DNA from: Planctomyces sp. SH-PL14
GTDB lineage: Bacteria > Planctomycetota > Planctomycetia > Planctomycetales > Planctomycetaceae
NCBI RefSeq assembly: GCF_001610835.1
Contig: NZ_CP011270.1
Location: 1,798,001-1,862,000 of the forward strand
Length of the DNA stretch: 64,000 nucleotides
Direction of reading: 5' to 3'
Under the pieces are notes generated by a model. The model did not search any database. It worked only from the letters and a program-made list of their open reading frames with translations, and was not told the origin of the DNA. A program made the translations under genes and the position numbers. Shown here piece after piece: positions 1 to 9,234 of this stretch (within the stretch, counting starts at the first letter, position 1; each line of letters opens with the position of its first letter).

Positions 1-1697
1 CGATTGACCGTGACCCGTGCCGTCAGCGGATGCCGCTCGTCGGCGAGCCAGTCCGCCAGCTCTCGCCGGCCGCTCTGCCCCGCAGGGATCGAAGGAGATT
101 CACTCCAGGCCGCCACGCGCATCACGCCGCGGGGAACCGTCGCCCCCGGCGCGTACGGATTGCCGCGGATGTAAATGGGCATGTCCCCGACCTGCGCCGC
201 ATCCTGCACGCCGAACGCCTTGGGAACCGTGGGAGCAAAGAACGTGGCATGCGTGATCCGCCCCGGGTACCCCCGCAGCCGGCCGGCAATCTCGTCCCGC
301 TTGCGGGTCAGGCCATCCTTGTCCGCTTCGGGCTGCTTGAGCTGCTCCTCGATCGCCGCCTGCTCCTTCTCCAGCTCCGCCCGTTCGGCCTGCAGGCGGT
401 CCATTGCCGCCTGGTGCTCGGCGGTCCGCCGCTCGCGGTCCGCCGTCTGCTCCGGCGTCTCGGGCAGCTCGACGACCTGGATCCCGCTCCAGATGCCGTT
501 CGGAATCCGGCAGGTCGAGACCGTACTTCGCAACATCCCGGCGATGCCGTAGTAGTCCTGAACGCCGATCGGATCGAACTTGTGATCATGGCAGCGGACG
601 CAACCGAGCGTCATCCCCATGAAGGTTTGCCCGATTTTGTTGACCTGCTGGTCAATGTGATCGGTTTCCATCTTGAGCTTGTCGGGATTCACGATCTCGA
701 CGTCGCCGAGGACGAGGAAACCGGTCGCCACAAGGTTGGCCGCCCGCTCGGCGGGGGAGTCGTAGGGAAGCAGGTCCCCGGCGATCTGTTCCCGAAGGAA
801 GCGATCGAACGGCTTGTCGGCGTTGAAGGCGTCGATGAGGTAGTCGCGATACCGCCATGCATGCTCCGCGAAGACGCTGTTCGACGTTCCAACCTGATCG
901 GCGTACCCCGTCAGGTCGAGCCAGTGCCGGGCCCACCGCTCCCCGAAGGCACGCGAGCCGAGCAGGCGATCCACGACGACTTCATATGCCCGCGGGGATT
1001 CGTCACCCAGGAACCGCTCGATCTCCTCCGGAGACGGCGGCAGCCCCGTCAGGTCCAGGCTGACGCGTCGCAGCCACGTGGCGCGGTCGGCGTCCTCAAC
1101 TGGCTTCAGGTCCGCGGCATCGAGCTTCGCCAGCAGGAACCGGTCCAGCGGATCGAGCGGCCACGTTGCGTCACGCACCTCGGGGGGAGCGGGATCGGCG
1201 ACCGGCTGGAACGCCCAGTGCCGGCGTCCCTCTTCAATGTCGATCGTCCGCTCCGGCTTCGCCCCGCTCCCTTCACGGGGATCGAAGGCGCCGGCGGCGA
1301 TCCAGGCTTCAAAGTCCCGAATGATCGCCTCGGAGAGTTTTCCCTTCGGAGGCATCTCGACGTCGTCATATCGGAGGGCTTTGACCAGCAGGCTCTCCGC
1401 CGCGTTTCCGGGGATCACCGCCGCCCCGCTGTCGCCCCCTTTCCGCAGCCCTTCCCGGTGGTCGACCCGCAGGCCCCCCTGAACGATCTTGGAGTCCGCG
1501 GCGTGGCACTCGTAGCAGTGCTCCACGAGAACCGGGCGGATCTTGGTCTCAAAGAACGCCTGTTGCGCGGCCGGGTCCGCCGGCGGGGCAGTCGTTGCCG
1601 AAGCGTCTGTTGGCGGGGTCTCGGCACGAATCACGGTTCCGAACAGGCCGAGGGCGGTTATCGCCACGCCGAAGAGTTTGACTTGCCATCGTCTCAT
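1..1697 (-). CDS. PSD1 and planctomycete cytochrome c domain protein (partial)
   Basis: Secreted planctomycete protein of the DUF1549/DUF1553 (PSD1) family with an N-terminal c-type heme domain; the biochemical role of the family is not settled. Translation from the ATG at 1697 gives a hydrophobic leader, then EHCYECHA, a CxxCH heme site, then DUF1549 with the planctomycete signature GCVRCHDHKFDP (a second CxxCH). A Glu/Lys/Arg-rich coiled-coil stretch follows, and at the edge the DUF1553 motif LADWLADERHPLTARVTVNR. The gene continues beyond position 1. Its start overlaps the stop of the upstream GntR gene (ATGA at 1697-1694), so the two are co-transcribed and probably translationally coupled. 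Family call is firm; substrate unknown. Confidence 0.9.
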   Translation of the reverse strand, partial: MRRWQVKLFGVAITALGLFGTVIRAETPPTDASATTAPPADPAAQQAFFETKIRPVLVEHCYECHAADSKIVQGGLRVDHREGLRKGGDSGAAVIPGNAAESLLVKALRYDDVEMPPKGKLSEAIIRDFEAWIAAGAFDPREGSGAKPERTIDIEEGRRHWAFQPVADPAPPEVRDATWPLDPLDRFLLAKLDAADLKPVEDADRATWLRRVSLDLTGLPPSPEEIERFLGDESPRAYEVVVDRLLGSRAFGERWARHWLDLTGYADQVGTSNSVFAEHAWRYRDYLIDAFNADKPFDRFLREQIAGDLLPYDSPAERAANLVATGFLVLGDVEIVNPDKLKMETDHIDQQVNKIGQTFMGMTLGCVRCHDHKFDPIGVQDYYGIAGMLRSTVSTCRIPNGIWSGIQVVELPETPEQTADRERRTAEHQAAMDRLQAERAELEKEQAAIEEQLKQPEADKDGLTRKRDEIAGRLRGYPGRITHATFFAPTVPKAFGVQDAAQVGDMPIYIRGNPYAPGATVPRGVMRVAAWSESPSIPAGQSGRRELADWLADERHPLTARVTVN

Positions 1698-2398
1698 GAC
1701 GCCGCCCCCTCGCTGGCGAGGCGTTCCAGAACCGCCTGCATGTGCTGCCGCATCGCCCGCTCGGCGGCGTCCGGATCGTGCTCGCGGACTCCCTTCAGGA
1801 TCGCCCGGTGCAGCCGGCGGCCGAGCTGGTTGTCGGCGGGCGAGGGAGTGGTGCGGGCCATCTGCGTCAGCATGAACTCGTAGGTGACTTCCATCAGATT
1901 CCGCATCAGCGGATTGCCGGCGATCTCGATGAGCCGGCGATGGAACCGGAAGTCAATTTCCAGTGCCTCGGCGTAGGAGAGGGTGTCGTCGTCCAGCCGT
2001 TTCAGGTCTGCGGCGAGTTCGGCGATCTCCTCTTCGGTCGCCCGTTCGGCGGCCTGCCGCGCGGCTTGGACCTCGATGGCCGACCGCAGTTCGACGTAGG
2101 ACCGGAGTTCCTGGGGGGAGATCGCGACAGCCGACTGCAGGAGCCGGACGCAGTTGGCGAGGCTGGTGCCGTCGCCAACGAACGTTCCCCGCCCGCGTTG
2201 GATTTGGACGAGTCCTACGCTCTGGAGCCGGGCCAGGGCTTCGCGGAGGACGGGGCGGCTGACCTGAAGCTGATCGACGAGTTCGTGTTCGCCGGGGAGG
2301 CGTTCGCCGGCCTGGAGGCCGCGTTCTTTGATGACTCGTGTGATTCGATCCACGACGAGATCGACGGTTGACGGCCGTCGGATCGCCTCGAGTTGCAT
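1694..2398 (-). CDS. GntR/FadR-family transcriptional regulator
   Basis: DNA-binding repressor of the FadR subgroup, 234 aa. The N-terminal winged helix covers about residues 8-75 (GERLPGEHELVDQLQVSRPV is the recognition region) and is followed by an all-helical FCD effector domain that usually binds a carboxylic acid or sugar acid. I chose the ATG at 2398 because GGGAGG lies about 9 nt upstream; the longer frame to 2470 has no ribosome site and would cover the inverted repeat at 2427-2443. The stop overlaps the start of the PSD1 gene by 4 nt, which suggests this regulator controls its own operon. The ligand is not predictable. Confidence 0.9.
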   Translation of the reverse strand: MQLEAIRRPSTVDLVVDRITRVIKERGLQAGERLPGEHELVDQLQVSRPVLREALARLQSVGLVQIQRGRGTFVGDGTSLANCVRLLQSAVAISPQELRSYVELRSAIEVQAARQAAERATEEEIAELAADLKRLDDDTLSYAEALEIDFRFHRRLIEIAGNPLMRNLMEVTYEFMLTQMARTTPSPADNQLGRRLHRAILKGVREHDPDAAERAMRQHMQAVLERLASEGAAS

Positions 2399-2426
2399 TG
2401 GGATGCCCTCCCGAACGGCCCATAGA

Positions 2427-2443
2427 TGACAGATGTCAGACAT
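2427..2443. promoter_or_regulatory. Overlapping inverted repeats, candidate GntR operator
   Basis: TGACA-GA-TGTCA at 2427-2438 overlaps ATGTC-A-GACAT at 2433-2443, about 30-45 nt upstream of the GntR start. Two overlapping short dyads directly in front of a regulator gene fit an autoregulatory operator. This is inference from position and symmetry only. Confidence 0.35.
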
Positions 2444-2474
2444 GTTGGCCGAGGAGCGGTCGGATGGCAAGCGC

Positions 2475-2811
2475 GCGCAAACCTCGTCCTTGCCGGCACG
2501 GCGATGCTACCTCAAACCCAACGTGCCACGGCAGGCTGGGGTCAAGGGGGCCACGCCCCCTTGCCGCCGGAGGCATTCCTGTGAGGAACCGTGGTGAGCG
2601 ACGGACGTCCCCTTTAGGGAACCAGCTATGAGGACTCCCTCACCACACACCGCTCGCCCTGCAATCCCCGCGGGTTGGTGAGGGGGCATACGACACGGCG
2701 TCCGCGCTTGGACACAAACTCCTTCAGACATCTCTCGACGAGACGGCCTCCGGCGGGCAAAGGGGCGTTGCCCCTCTGCACTCCCCACCAGGGGTACCCC
2801 CTGGACCCGGT
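2475..2811 (+). repeat. R-element copy R1
   Basis: First of nine copies of a 310-350 bp dispersed element. I define + orientation as the A end (CGTCCTTGCCGGCACG, here from 2485) on the left and the B end (CTGGACCCGG, 2801-2810) on the right. Hairpin A is at 2543-2563: CAAGGGGGC, loop CAC, GCCCCCTTG. Hairpin B near 2757-2780 has a short GTT loop. It lies between the 5' end of the GntR gene and the 3' end of the response regulator gene. Frames open across it differ from copy to copy, so no protein is called. The left edge is less well matched than in other copies. Confidence 0.85.
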
Positions 2812-2848
2812 CGGGGCTTGCTCTGAGATCGCGAGTGTTCGTACCCAC

Positions 2849-3511
2849 TCAGCGGAGCGGCCACTCCTGCTCGACCGTCCGCAACTCCGCCAGCACCCGA
2901 TGCGTAATCGTCACTTCCAAAAGCTCAGCGACCGACCGCACCCCCAACCGCTGCATCAGCCGCTGCCGACGCAACTCCACAGCCCGCAGCGTAATCAGAA
3001 GCCGCGCCGCCATGACCTTGTTCGGAACCCCCTCCAGAATCATCTGCAGCGTCTCACGATCCGTCGGACTCAACTGCTGCACAATCCGATCCAGCGAGTT
3101 GTACCGGTCATCACTCTCCCGCCACGACCGATCGACAATCAACGCCTTCTGAACACGATCCGCCAGCGTCACCTTGTCGAACGGCTTCTCCAGGAACTCA
3201 ATCGCCCCGGTCTTCATCGCCGCCACAGCCGTCGTCACGTCCGCATGAGCCGTGATAAAGATCACCGGCAACCGCTTCCCCTCGTGGACAAGGTCCGCAT
3301 ACATCTCCAGGCCGTTCTGCCCCGGCATCCGGATGTCGAGCAAAAGACACCCCGCCCGCGGCTCCGTGTAGGAGGCGCGGAACTCCTCCGCCGACGCGAA
3401 CCCTTCGCAAAAATGGCCGAGGGCTCGCAACAGCGTCAGAAGGGAATCGCGGAGGTCTCCGTCGTCATCGACAACAAAGACGGTCGGAGTGGTCGTTACC
3501 GGAGTCAACAT
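2849..3511 (-). CDS. FixJ/TodR-type response regulator (REC-LuxR HTH)
   Basis: Output half of a two-component system, 220 aa. The receiver domain (about 9-125) has the acidic pocket D15-D17, phosphoacceptor D59 in LLLDIRMPG, T87 and K109. The C-terminal LuxR-type HTH is divergent (LSPTDRETLQMILEGVPNKV, then RAVELRRQRLMQRLGVRS, FixJ-like). The first 47 bp overlap the end of the kinase gene, which argues for translational coupling and a dedicated pair. Targets are unknown; the divergent PSD1-DUF1501 operon is a natural candidate. Confidence 0.9.
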   Translation of the reverse strand: MLTPVTTTPTVFVVDDDGDLRDSLLTLLRALGHFCEGFASAEEFRASYTEPRAGCLLLDIRMPGQNGLEMYADLVHEGKRLPVIFITAHADVTTAVAAMKTGAIEFLEKPFDKVTLADRVQKALIVDRSWRESDDRYNSLDRIVQQLSPTDRETLQMILEGVPNKVMAARLLITLRAVELRRQRLMQRLGVRSVAELLEVTITHRVLAELRTVEQEWPLR

Positions 3512-5087
3512 GCGCCACGGGAAGGGTGAAAGTCAGACGCGCCCCGCGCGGTTCGATATTCCGCGCGGTCAGTCCGCCATGATGGGTTTCCAAAATGGTG
3601 CGGCAGATCGAAAGTCCCAGCCCCATGCCATCCGCCTTCGTGGAGTGGAACGGCTGGAACTCCGCCTGCAGCACGGAGAGGGGCAGGCCCGCTCCAGTAT
3701 CTTCGACTTCAACAGCGACAGTGTCATCGAGACAACGCGTCCGAAGGCTCAACCGCCGCTCCTCGGCCGGAACGCCTGACATCGCCTGCGTCGCGTTGCG
3801 AACAAGGTTCACCAGCACCTGCTGGATCTGGATCGAATCGACAAGAACAAGACGGTCCTCCGCCGGATCCAGCTGCAGGTCCACCCGCACGCCGTTCTCC
3901 CGGAGGTCTGATTCACACAGGGCTACCACCTCGCGGACGAGCCCCTGGATCGATTCCGGCCCGCGAGGAGCCGACCGGGACCGGACGAAGTTCCGCATCC
4001 GGCTCACGATCCGACCGGCGCGGATCGCTGCGTCGCGGAGCCGCCCGGAGATGCTCTGGATCTCCTCCGGGACAACTCTCGGTTTGGACGTCAGCACGCT
4101 CAGCGCCTCGGCGTAGTTCGTAATCGCGCCGAGCGGCTGGTTGATCTCGTGGGCGATGCCGGTCGCCAGCTGCCCCAGGCTCGTCACGCGGGCGGCATGA
4201 GCCAACTGCTCCTGGAGCTCGCGCGTCCGGGTCTGGGCCTCTTCCTTCTCCTCATGCTCCCGTTCCAGCGAGGCGTTCGCCTCGGACAGCTCCCGCGTCC
4301 GCTCGTCGACCCGGATCTCGAGCGCGTCCCGCGCCTCGCGGAGCTCCTGTTCACTCTTGGCAAGTCGAAGCACCTGATCGCGGATGAGCCGCGAAGCCGG
4401 CGCCAGTACGAGCCCATAAAGCCCGGTCATCAGTCCGATCGCCGAAGCGGTCACGATCCCCGCCAGGATCCGCAACTGGTGCCCCCGGGCACGGGCCTCC
4501 TCCTGGAACATCCGGACGATTTCGTCCATGACGCTCAGGTACGCCTTTTCATGCCGCAGCATGTCCGGCACCAGCGCGTCCGCCGCGCGGGGATCGGCCA
4601 GAATCCGTTCGACGCATTCGGTCATGCCGACCACGTCGGAGTCGAGCTTGGCGAAGGCCGCCCGAATCGCCGGGGTCGAGGTTCCGGGGAGGTCCAGTTC
4701 CGAGTCCCCTTCCTGCAGGCCGCGATGGACCCGCGTCCAGTCGGTCAGCGAGCCCCGCAGTTCCTGGCTCCACGTTGCGGCGTCCTGGGGAGCCCGGGCC
4801 ACCGCCAGGCTCCCTTTCGTGAGCCGCTGGCTCAGCATCCGCTGCCGTCCGGCAAGGTTGATGACGGGGGCGTAAAGGTTGAGATGAATCAGCAGCGGCT
4901 GCAGCACCGCCTGGTCGACCAGCAGCAAGCCCGCCACCACGACCAGGACGGTGACATACCGTCGGCCAAAACTCTGGATCAGGGCTTCAGAGCGTTCCGG
5001 CATTCCCATCGAGCGTCGAGGGGGAAGGGGCTGGGCGGCCGGGGAAGTCGTCGGTCGCGAGGAACCACTTGGAAAATGACGTACCAT
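3465..5087 (-). CDS. Membrane sensor histidine kinase with PilJ-type sensory domain
   Basis: Sensor of the pair with the downstream response regulator, 540 aa from the ATG at 5087. The order is: an N-terminal membrane segment (VTVLVVVAGLLLVDQAVLQ); a periplasmic helical domain of the PilJ/NarX-like type recognised by INLAGRQRMLSQRL; a second membrane segment (ILAGIVTASAIGLMTGLYGL); a long coiled coil; HisKA with H313 in GIAHEINQPLGA; and a HATPase domain ending MGLGLSICRTI. The H-E-I-N-Q-P box is typical of FixL/DctB-like kinases. The longer frame to 5234 adds polar, non-leader-like sequence and was rejected. An ATG at 5009 is the alternative. No clear Shine-Dalgarno at either. Confidence 0.85.
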   Translation of the reverse strand: MVRHFPSGSSRPTTSPAAQPLPPRRSMGMPERSEALIQSFGRRYVTVLVVVAGLLLVDQAVLQPLLIHLNLYAPVINLAGRQRMLSQRLTKGSLAVARAPQDAATWSQELRGSLTDWTRVHRGLQEGDSELDLPGTSTPAIRAAFAKLDSDVVGMTECVERILADPRAADALVPDMLRHEKAYLSVMDEIVRMFQEEARARGHQLRILAGIVTASAIGLMTGLYGLVLAPASRLIRDQVLRLAKSEQELREARDALEIRVDERTRELSEANASLEREHEEKEEAQTRTRELQEQLAHAARVTSLGQLATGIAHEINQPLGAITNYAEALSVLTSKPRVVPEEIQSISGRLRDAAIRAGRIVSRMRNFVRSRSAPRGPESIQGLVREVVALCESDLRENGVRVDLQLDPAEDRLVLVDSIQIQQVLVNLVRNATQAMSGVPAEERRLSLRTRCLDDTVAVEVEDTGAGLPLSVLQAEFQPFHSTKADGMGLGLSICRTILETHHGGLTARNIEPRGARLTFTLPVAHVDSGNDHSDRLCCR

Positions 5088-5256
5088 ACTCGATGAATCA
5101 CCAGGAAATGCCCCCCGCCCGCTTAGCCAGTAGGCAAAATGCTCAGGGCGGGAACACGGTTCTTTTCCATGTGCCCGCGTGCTGATGCCGGGATTCAAGG
5201 CACGGCTGCCGGGGGAATCCGCAGCAAACCCCAACCGGTACGCGACTTAGGTCCAC

Positions 5257-5282
5257 GCCCTGTTCGGTTAACCGAACAGGGC
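5257..5282. promoter_or_regulatory. Perfect 26-bp palindrome in a divergent intergenic region
   Basis: The half-site GCCCTGTTCGGTT is followed immediately by its exact reverse complement, centred on GTTAAC. It lies in the 383-bp gap between the divergent kinase gene (start 5087) and PSD1 gene (start 5471). No T-run follows on either strand, so a protein binding site is likelier than a terminator. I see no other structure or ORF worth calling in this gap. Confidence 0.5.
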
Positions 5283-5470
5283 CTCCGTCGTGCGTCGTTG
5301 GGTTTGTGCATCATCGTCCCCACACGGGCCTCCGGAAAAAATTCCGCGGAGCCTCGCGGGGGTGCGAATCTTTTCCAGAAGACGGATCGGAATCGTCCTA
5401 CACATCGCCAGCTTCGGATACGATCAGCGGGTCGTAATGTGGACATCAACCTGCTCGCGTTGGTCAAAGC

Positions 5471-7717
5471 ATGGGACGTCTTCTTCGCGCCCTCGCGGCG
5501 TGCGTCTTGGCAATTGGCACCCTTCCCGGACAGGCGGCCGCCGATCCGGTCGACTATCTCCGCGACATCAAGCCGCTCCTCCGCAGCCGCTGCGTGACCT
5601 GCCACGGTGCGATCACCCAGGAGGCGGGCCTGCGGGTCGACGCCGCGAAGCTGATCCTCAAGGGGAGTGACGAGGGCCCGGTCGCGCTCGCAGGGAAGAG
5701 TCGCGAAAGCAGCCTCATCGCCCGCATCAGTTCGACCGATCCCGACGAACGGATGCCCCCTAAGGGAGCCCCTCTGACGCCGGCCGAGATCGCCACACTC
5801 GCGGCGTGGATCGACAGCGGAGCGCCGGCTCCGGCCGACGAGCCGATGACCCCCTCGCCCAGAGAACACTGGTCGTTCCAGCCGCTCCGTCCGGTCCCCG
5901 TCCCCGCAGTCCGCGACGCGAGCTGGTCCCGCAACCCGATCGACCGGTTCGTCCTCTCGAAGCTGGAATCCCGAGGATGGACGCCGAACCCCGACGCACC
6001 GCCAGCCGCGCTGATGCGGCGGGCCTACCTTGACCTGCACGGCCTGCCGCCCACCCCCGCGGAGCAGAAGGAGTTCCTCGCCACGGCAGACACGGACGCA
6101 TACGACCGCCTCGTCACGACACTGCTCTCGCAGCCCGCATTCGGCGAGCGTTACGCGCGGCACTGGCTCGATGTCGTCCGCTACGCCGACTCCAACGGCT
6201 ACGAACGGGACGCCGCCAAGCCGGACGTCTGGCGCTACCGCGACTACGTGATCCGCGCGATGAACGAGGACCTCCCGTTCGACCGCTTCCTCCTCGAGCA
6301 GGTCGCGGGGGACGAGCTCGCCGACGCCGACTTCGACTCGATCGTCGCCACCGGCTTTCACCGCCTCGGTCCCTGGGACGACGAACCAGCCGATCCGACG
6401 GCGGACCGCTTCGATCAGCTCGACGACATCGTCAACACGACGAGCCAGTCGTTCCTGGCCCTCACGATGGGGTGCGCCCGCTGCCACGACCACAAGTTCG
6501 ACCCGCTCACCCAGCGGGACTACTACAGCCTCGTCTCGATCTTCAATCCCCTGGCCCGCCCGCAGAACGGCCGCACGGAGCTGACGCTTCCCGCCATGCT
6601 CCCCGGAGCGCGGCGACAGCTCACGGACGACCAGAAGAAGGCAGCCCCGCAGGGATACTTCTTCGAGGAGAAGGGGACGCCGCCGAAGACCCACATCCTC
6701 CTCCGCGGCAGCCCCGGCAACCCTGGCGACGAAGTCGCCCCCGCGATGCCGGCGATCCTGCTCGCCAGGTCGGTCGACTTCCTCTCACCCGGCGAGCATT
6801 CGAGCCGCCGCCGCCTGACCCTGGCGGAGTGGCTCGTCGAACGCGAGAACCCGCTCACCGCGCGGGTCATCGTGAACCGCGTCTGGCAGTGGCACTTCGG
6901 CGAGGGACTCGTCCGGACCTCCAACGACTTCGGCCTCAACGGCGAACGGCCGACGCATCCGGAACTGCTCGACTACCTCGCCGGGTGGTTCGTCCACGAG
7001 GCGGACTGGTCGCTCAAGAAGCTCCACCACCTGATCATGACGAGCCGCACCTACCAGCAGAGCCGCGCCGTCCGGACCGAGTACGAGGCAGCCGATCCCG
7101 AGAACCGGCTCCTGTGGCGGCGGTCGCTCCAGCGGCTGGAAGTCGAGCCGATCCGCGACAGCATCCTCGCCGTGAGCGGCCAGCTCGACCGGACGCTCTT
7201 CGGACAGCCGATGTACCCGCTCATCCCCCGGGAAGCCCTCGAAAGCCACGCCGACAAAACGTCGATCTGGCCCGCCTACAACGAGCGGGCCGCCGCCCGG
7301 CGGACGGTCTACGCCTTTACGAAGCGGTCGCTGCTCGTGCCGCTTCTGGAGGTCCTCGACCTGTGCGACACGACGCGGTCCTCCCCGCGGCGGAACGTCA
7401 CGACCGTCCCGACGCAGGCGCTGACACTGTTCAACAGCGACTTCGTCCTCCAGCAGGCGCGGCACCTGGCCGACCGCCTTCAGGCCGAGGCGGGAGACGA
7501 TCTCGATCGGCAGATCGACCTCGCCTGGCAACTGGCCCTCGCCCGGGCTCCTCGCGACGAGGAACGGCAGGCGATGCGGGCCTTCGTTGCCGATGAAATC
7601 CAGACCCTCCGCGCGGAACGGGGCGCCACCGCCACGGAGGCCGAGGTCCGTCAGGCCGCCCGCGTCCAGCTCTGCCGCGTCCTGTTCAACCTGAACGAGT
7701 TCGTCTACCCCGAGTGA
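5471..7717 (+). CDS. PSD1 and planctomycete cytochrome c domain protein
   Basis: Secreted c-heme protein of the DUF1549/DUF1553 family, 748 aa and complete. It has a signal peptide (about 1-24, cleaving near QAAADP), a planctomycete cytochrome c domain with C41-V-T-C44-H45 and a MPPKG loop that may supply the second heme ligand, then DUF1549 with MGCARCHDHKFDPLTQRDYY (second CxxCH), then DUF1553 (LAEWLVERENPLTARVIVNR and a conserved C-terminus). The DUF1501 gene follows after 7 nt, the standard planctomycete pairing. The pair is often near sulfatase or glycan genes, so a role in polysaccharide processing is commonly suspected but unproven. Confidence 0.93.
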   Translation: MGRLLRALAACVLAIGTLPGQAAADPVDYLRDIKPLLRSRCVTCHGAITQEAGLRVDAAKLILKGSDEGPVALAGKSRESSLIARISSTDPDERMPPKGAPLTPAEIATLAAWIDSGAPAPADEPMTPSPREHWSFQPLRPVPVPAVRDASWSRNPIDRFVLSKLESRGWTPNPDAPPAALMRRAYLDLHGLPPTPAEQKEFLATADTDAYDRLVTTLLSQPAFGERYARHWLDVVRYADSNGYERDAAKPDVWRYRDYVIRAMNEDLPFDRFLLEQVAGDELADADFDSIVATGFHRLGPWDDEPADPTADRFDQLDDIVNTTSQSFLALTMGCARCHDHKFDPLTQRDYYSLVSIFNPLARPQNGRTELTLPAMLPGARRQLTDDQKKAAPQGYFFEEKGTPPKTHILLRGSPGNPGDEVAPAMPAILLARSVDFLSPGEHSSRRRLTLAEWLVERENPLTARVIVNRVWQWHFGEGLVRTSNDFGLNGERPTHPELLDYLAGWFVHEADWSLKKLHHLIMTSRTYQQSRAVRTEYEAADPENRLLWRRSLQRLEVEPIRDSILAVSGQLDRTLFGQPMYPLIPREALESHADKTSIWPAYNERAAARRTVYAFTKRSLLVPLLEVLDLCDTTRSSPRRNVTTVPTQALTLFNSDFVLQQARHLADRLQAEAGDDLDRQIDLAWQLALARAPRDEERQAMRAFVADEIQTLRAERGATATEAEVRQAARVQLCRVLFNLNEFVYPE

Positions 7718-7724
7718 GGCGACC

Positions 7725-9197
7725 ATGCGTCCCAATCCATCGCCAGAGACCGCCGGCGCCGCCTCCCGTTTCGCGGAGAACCGGACGCCGTGCGGCCGGA
7801 CCCGGCGGGAGTTCCTGTGGGAAGTCGGCGGCGGGTTCGCGGGGCTCGCGCTCTGCGATCTGCTGTCGCGAGAGACGGCCTTCGCCGGAGCCCTTGCCCC
7901 GCGGACATCCCACTTCCCGGCGCGGGCCAAGCACGTCATCTTCCTGTTCATGAACGGCGGCCCGAGCCAGGTCGACACCTTCGACCCCAAGCCAGAGCTC
8001 GACCGTCTGCACGGCCAGACCTACTCCGGACCGCTTGCCGTCGGATCCAACGGACGTCCGGTCGGCCGGCTCGCCAAAAGCGTCTTCCCGTTCTCGCAGC
8101 ACGGCGAAAGCGGCCTCCCAATCAGCAGCCTCTACCCGCACCTCGCGCAGCACGCGGACGAGCTGTGCGTCATCCGCTCGATGCATACCGACACGGCGGC
8201 CCACGCCTCCGGCTGCCTGCAGATGAACACCGGCGCCGTCCTGATCGGTAAGCCGGCCCTCGGCTCGTGGCTCAGCTACGGGCTGGGGACGCTCAACGAG
8301 AACCTGCCGAGCTTCGTCGTCATGACCGACCCCCGCGGCGGTCCGATCGGCAGTGCCTCAAACTGGTCGAGCGGCTACATGCCCGCCAGCTACCAGGGGA
8401 CGCTCTTCCGCAGCGGCGGCACGCCCCTGCTCGACCTCGCCACGCCGACCGGAACGAGCGAGACGACGCAGCGCCGCGGGCTCGACCTGCTCAAGACTCT
8501 CAACGAGCAGCACCTCGCGCGTCACGATCAGGACGGTGAGCTGATGTGCCGGATCGAGTCCTATGAGCTCGCCTTCCGGATGCAGACGACCGCCGCGGAA
8601 GCGGTCGACCTCGCCCGTGAGACGGCCCACACGCGGGCCATGTACGGCGTCGACGAACCGCGGACGGCGGACTTCGGCCGCAAGTGCCTCATCACCCGGC
8701 GGCTTCTGGAGCGGGGAGTGCGGTTCGTCCAGCTCTACTCCGGCGGCGGGCACATCGAGGACACCTGGGACGGCCACACCGACTGCATCTCGAACCACAC
8801 GCTCCACGCGGGCGAGACCGACCAGCCGATTGCGGCTCTGATCACCGACCTCAAGCGAACGGGGCTGTGGGACGAAACGCTCCTCGTCTGGGGGGGCGAG
8901 TTCGGCCGGACGCCGACGAGCGAAGGGGTCGACAAGCCGGGCCGCGACCACAACTGGCACGGCTTCACGATGTGGCTCGCCGGCGCAGGAGTGAAAGGGG
9001 GCCAGGCGATCGGGGCGACGGATGAGCTCGGCTTCGGGGCGGTGGAGGACCGCTGCCACGTCCGCGATCTCCACGCGACGATCCTGCATCTCATGGGACT
9101 CGACCACCGGTTGCTGACTTACTTCCATCAGGGGCTCGACCAGCGTTTGACCGGAATCGAGCATGAGGCGGAGCTCGTCCGGAAGGCGTTCGCCTGA
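7725..9197 (+). CDS. DUF1501 domain protein with Tat-like leader
   Basis: 490 aa protein of the DUF1501 family, which has an alkaline phosphatase/sulfatase-like fold. The leader contains TRREFLWEVGGGFAGLAL, a twin-arginine export signal. Family motifs seen are FLFMNGGPSQVDTFDPKP near the N-terminus, a GEFGRTP box (WGGEFGRTPTSE) and a C-terminal DLHATILHLMGLDH. GAGGCG sits about 5 nt before the ATG, overlapping the PSD1 stop region, so the two genes form an operon. The enzymatic activity has not been established for the family. Confidence 0.92.
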   Translation: MRPNPSPETAGAASRFAENRTPCGRTRREFLWEVGGGFAGLALCDLLSRETAFAGALAPRTSHFPARAKHVIFLFMNGGPSQVDTFDPKPELDRLHGQTYSGPLAVGSNGRPVGRLAKSVFPFSQHGESGLPISSLYPHLAQHADELCVIRSMHTDTAAHASGCLQMNTGAVLIGKPALGSWLSYGLGTLNENLPSFVVMTDPRGGPIGSASNWSSGYMPASYQGTLFRSGGTPLLDLATPTGTSETTQRRGLDLLKTLNEQHLARHDQDGELMCRIESYELAFRMQTTAAEAVDLARETAHTRAMYGVDEPRTADFGRKCLITRRLLERGVRFVQLYSGGGHIEDTWDGHTDCISNHTLHAGETDQPIAALITDLKRTGLWDETLLVWGGEFGRTPTSEGVDKPGRDHNWHGFTMWLAGAGVKGGQAIGATDELGFGAVEDRCHVRDLHATILHLMGLDHRLLTYFHQGLDQRLTGIEHEAELVRKAFA

Positions 9198-9234
9198 CGA
9201 CTGAGCCGCCCCCCAGCACCACCGGTCATAAGAA

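Noticed and set aside
30-1883. 617-codon plus-strand ORF at the left end
   Set aside because: Antisense shadow of the partial PSD1 gene and the GntR gene, both of which have clear motifs.
2507-2848. ORFs inside R elements (similar peptides with phrases such as RRPSRRE and MPPHQPAG in several copies)
   Set aside because: The peptides are alike only because the DNA is repeated; frames break and switch between copies through indels, no ribosome sites are present and base pairing is conserved rather than codons. They are likely to be mis-annotated as hypothetical proteins.
5257-5282. 26-bp palindrome as a Rho-independent terminator
   Set aside because: No T-run on either side, and it lies between two divergent gene starts, not after a gene.
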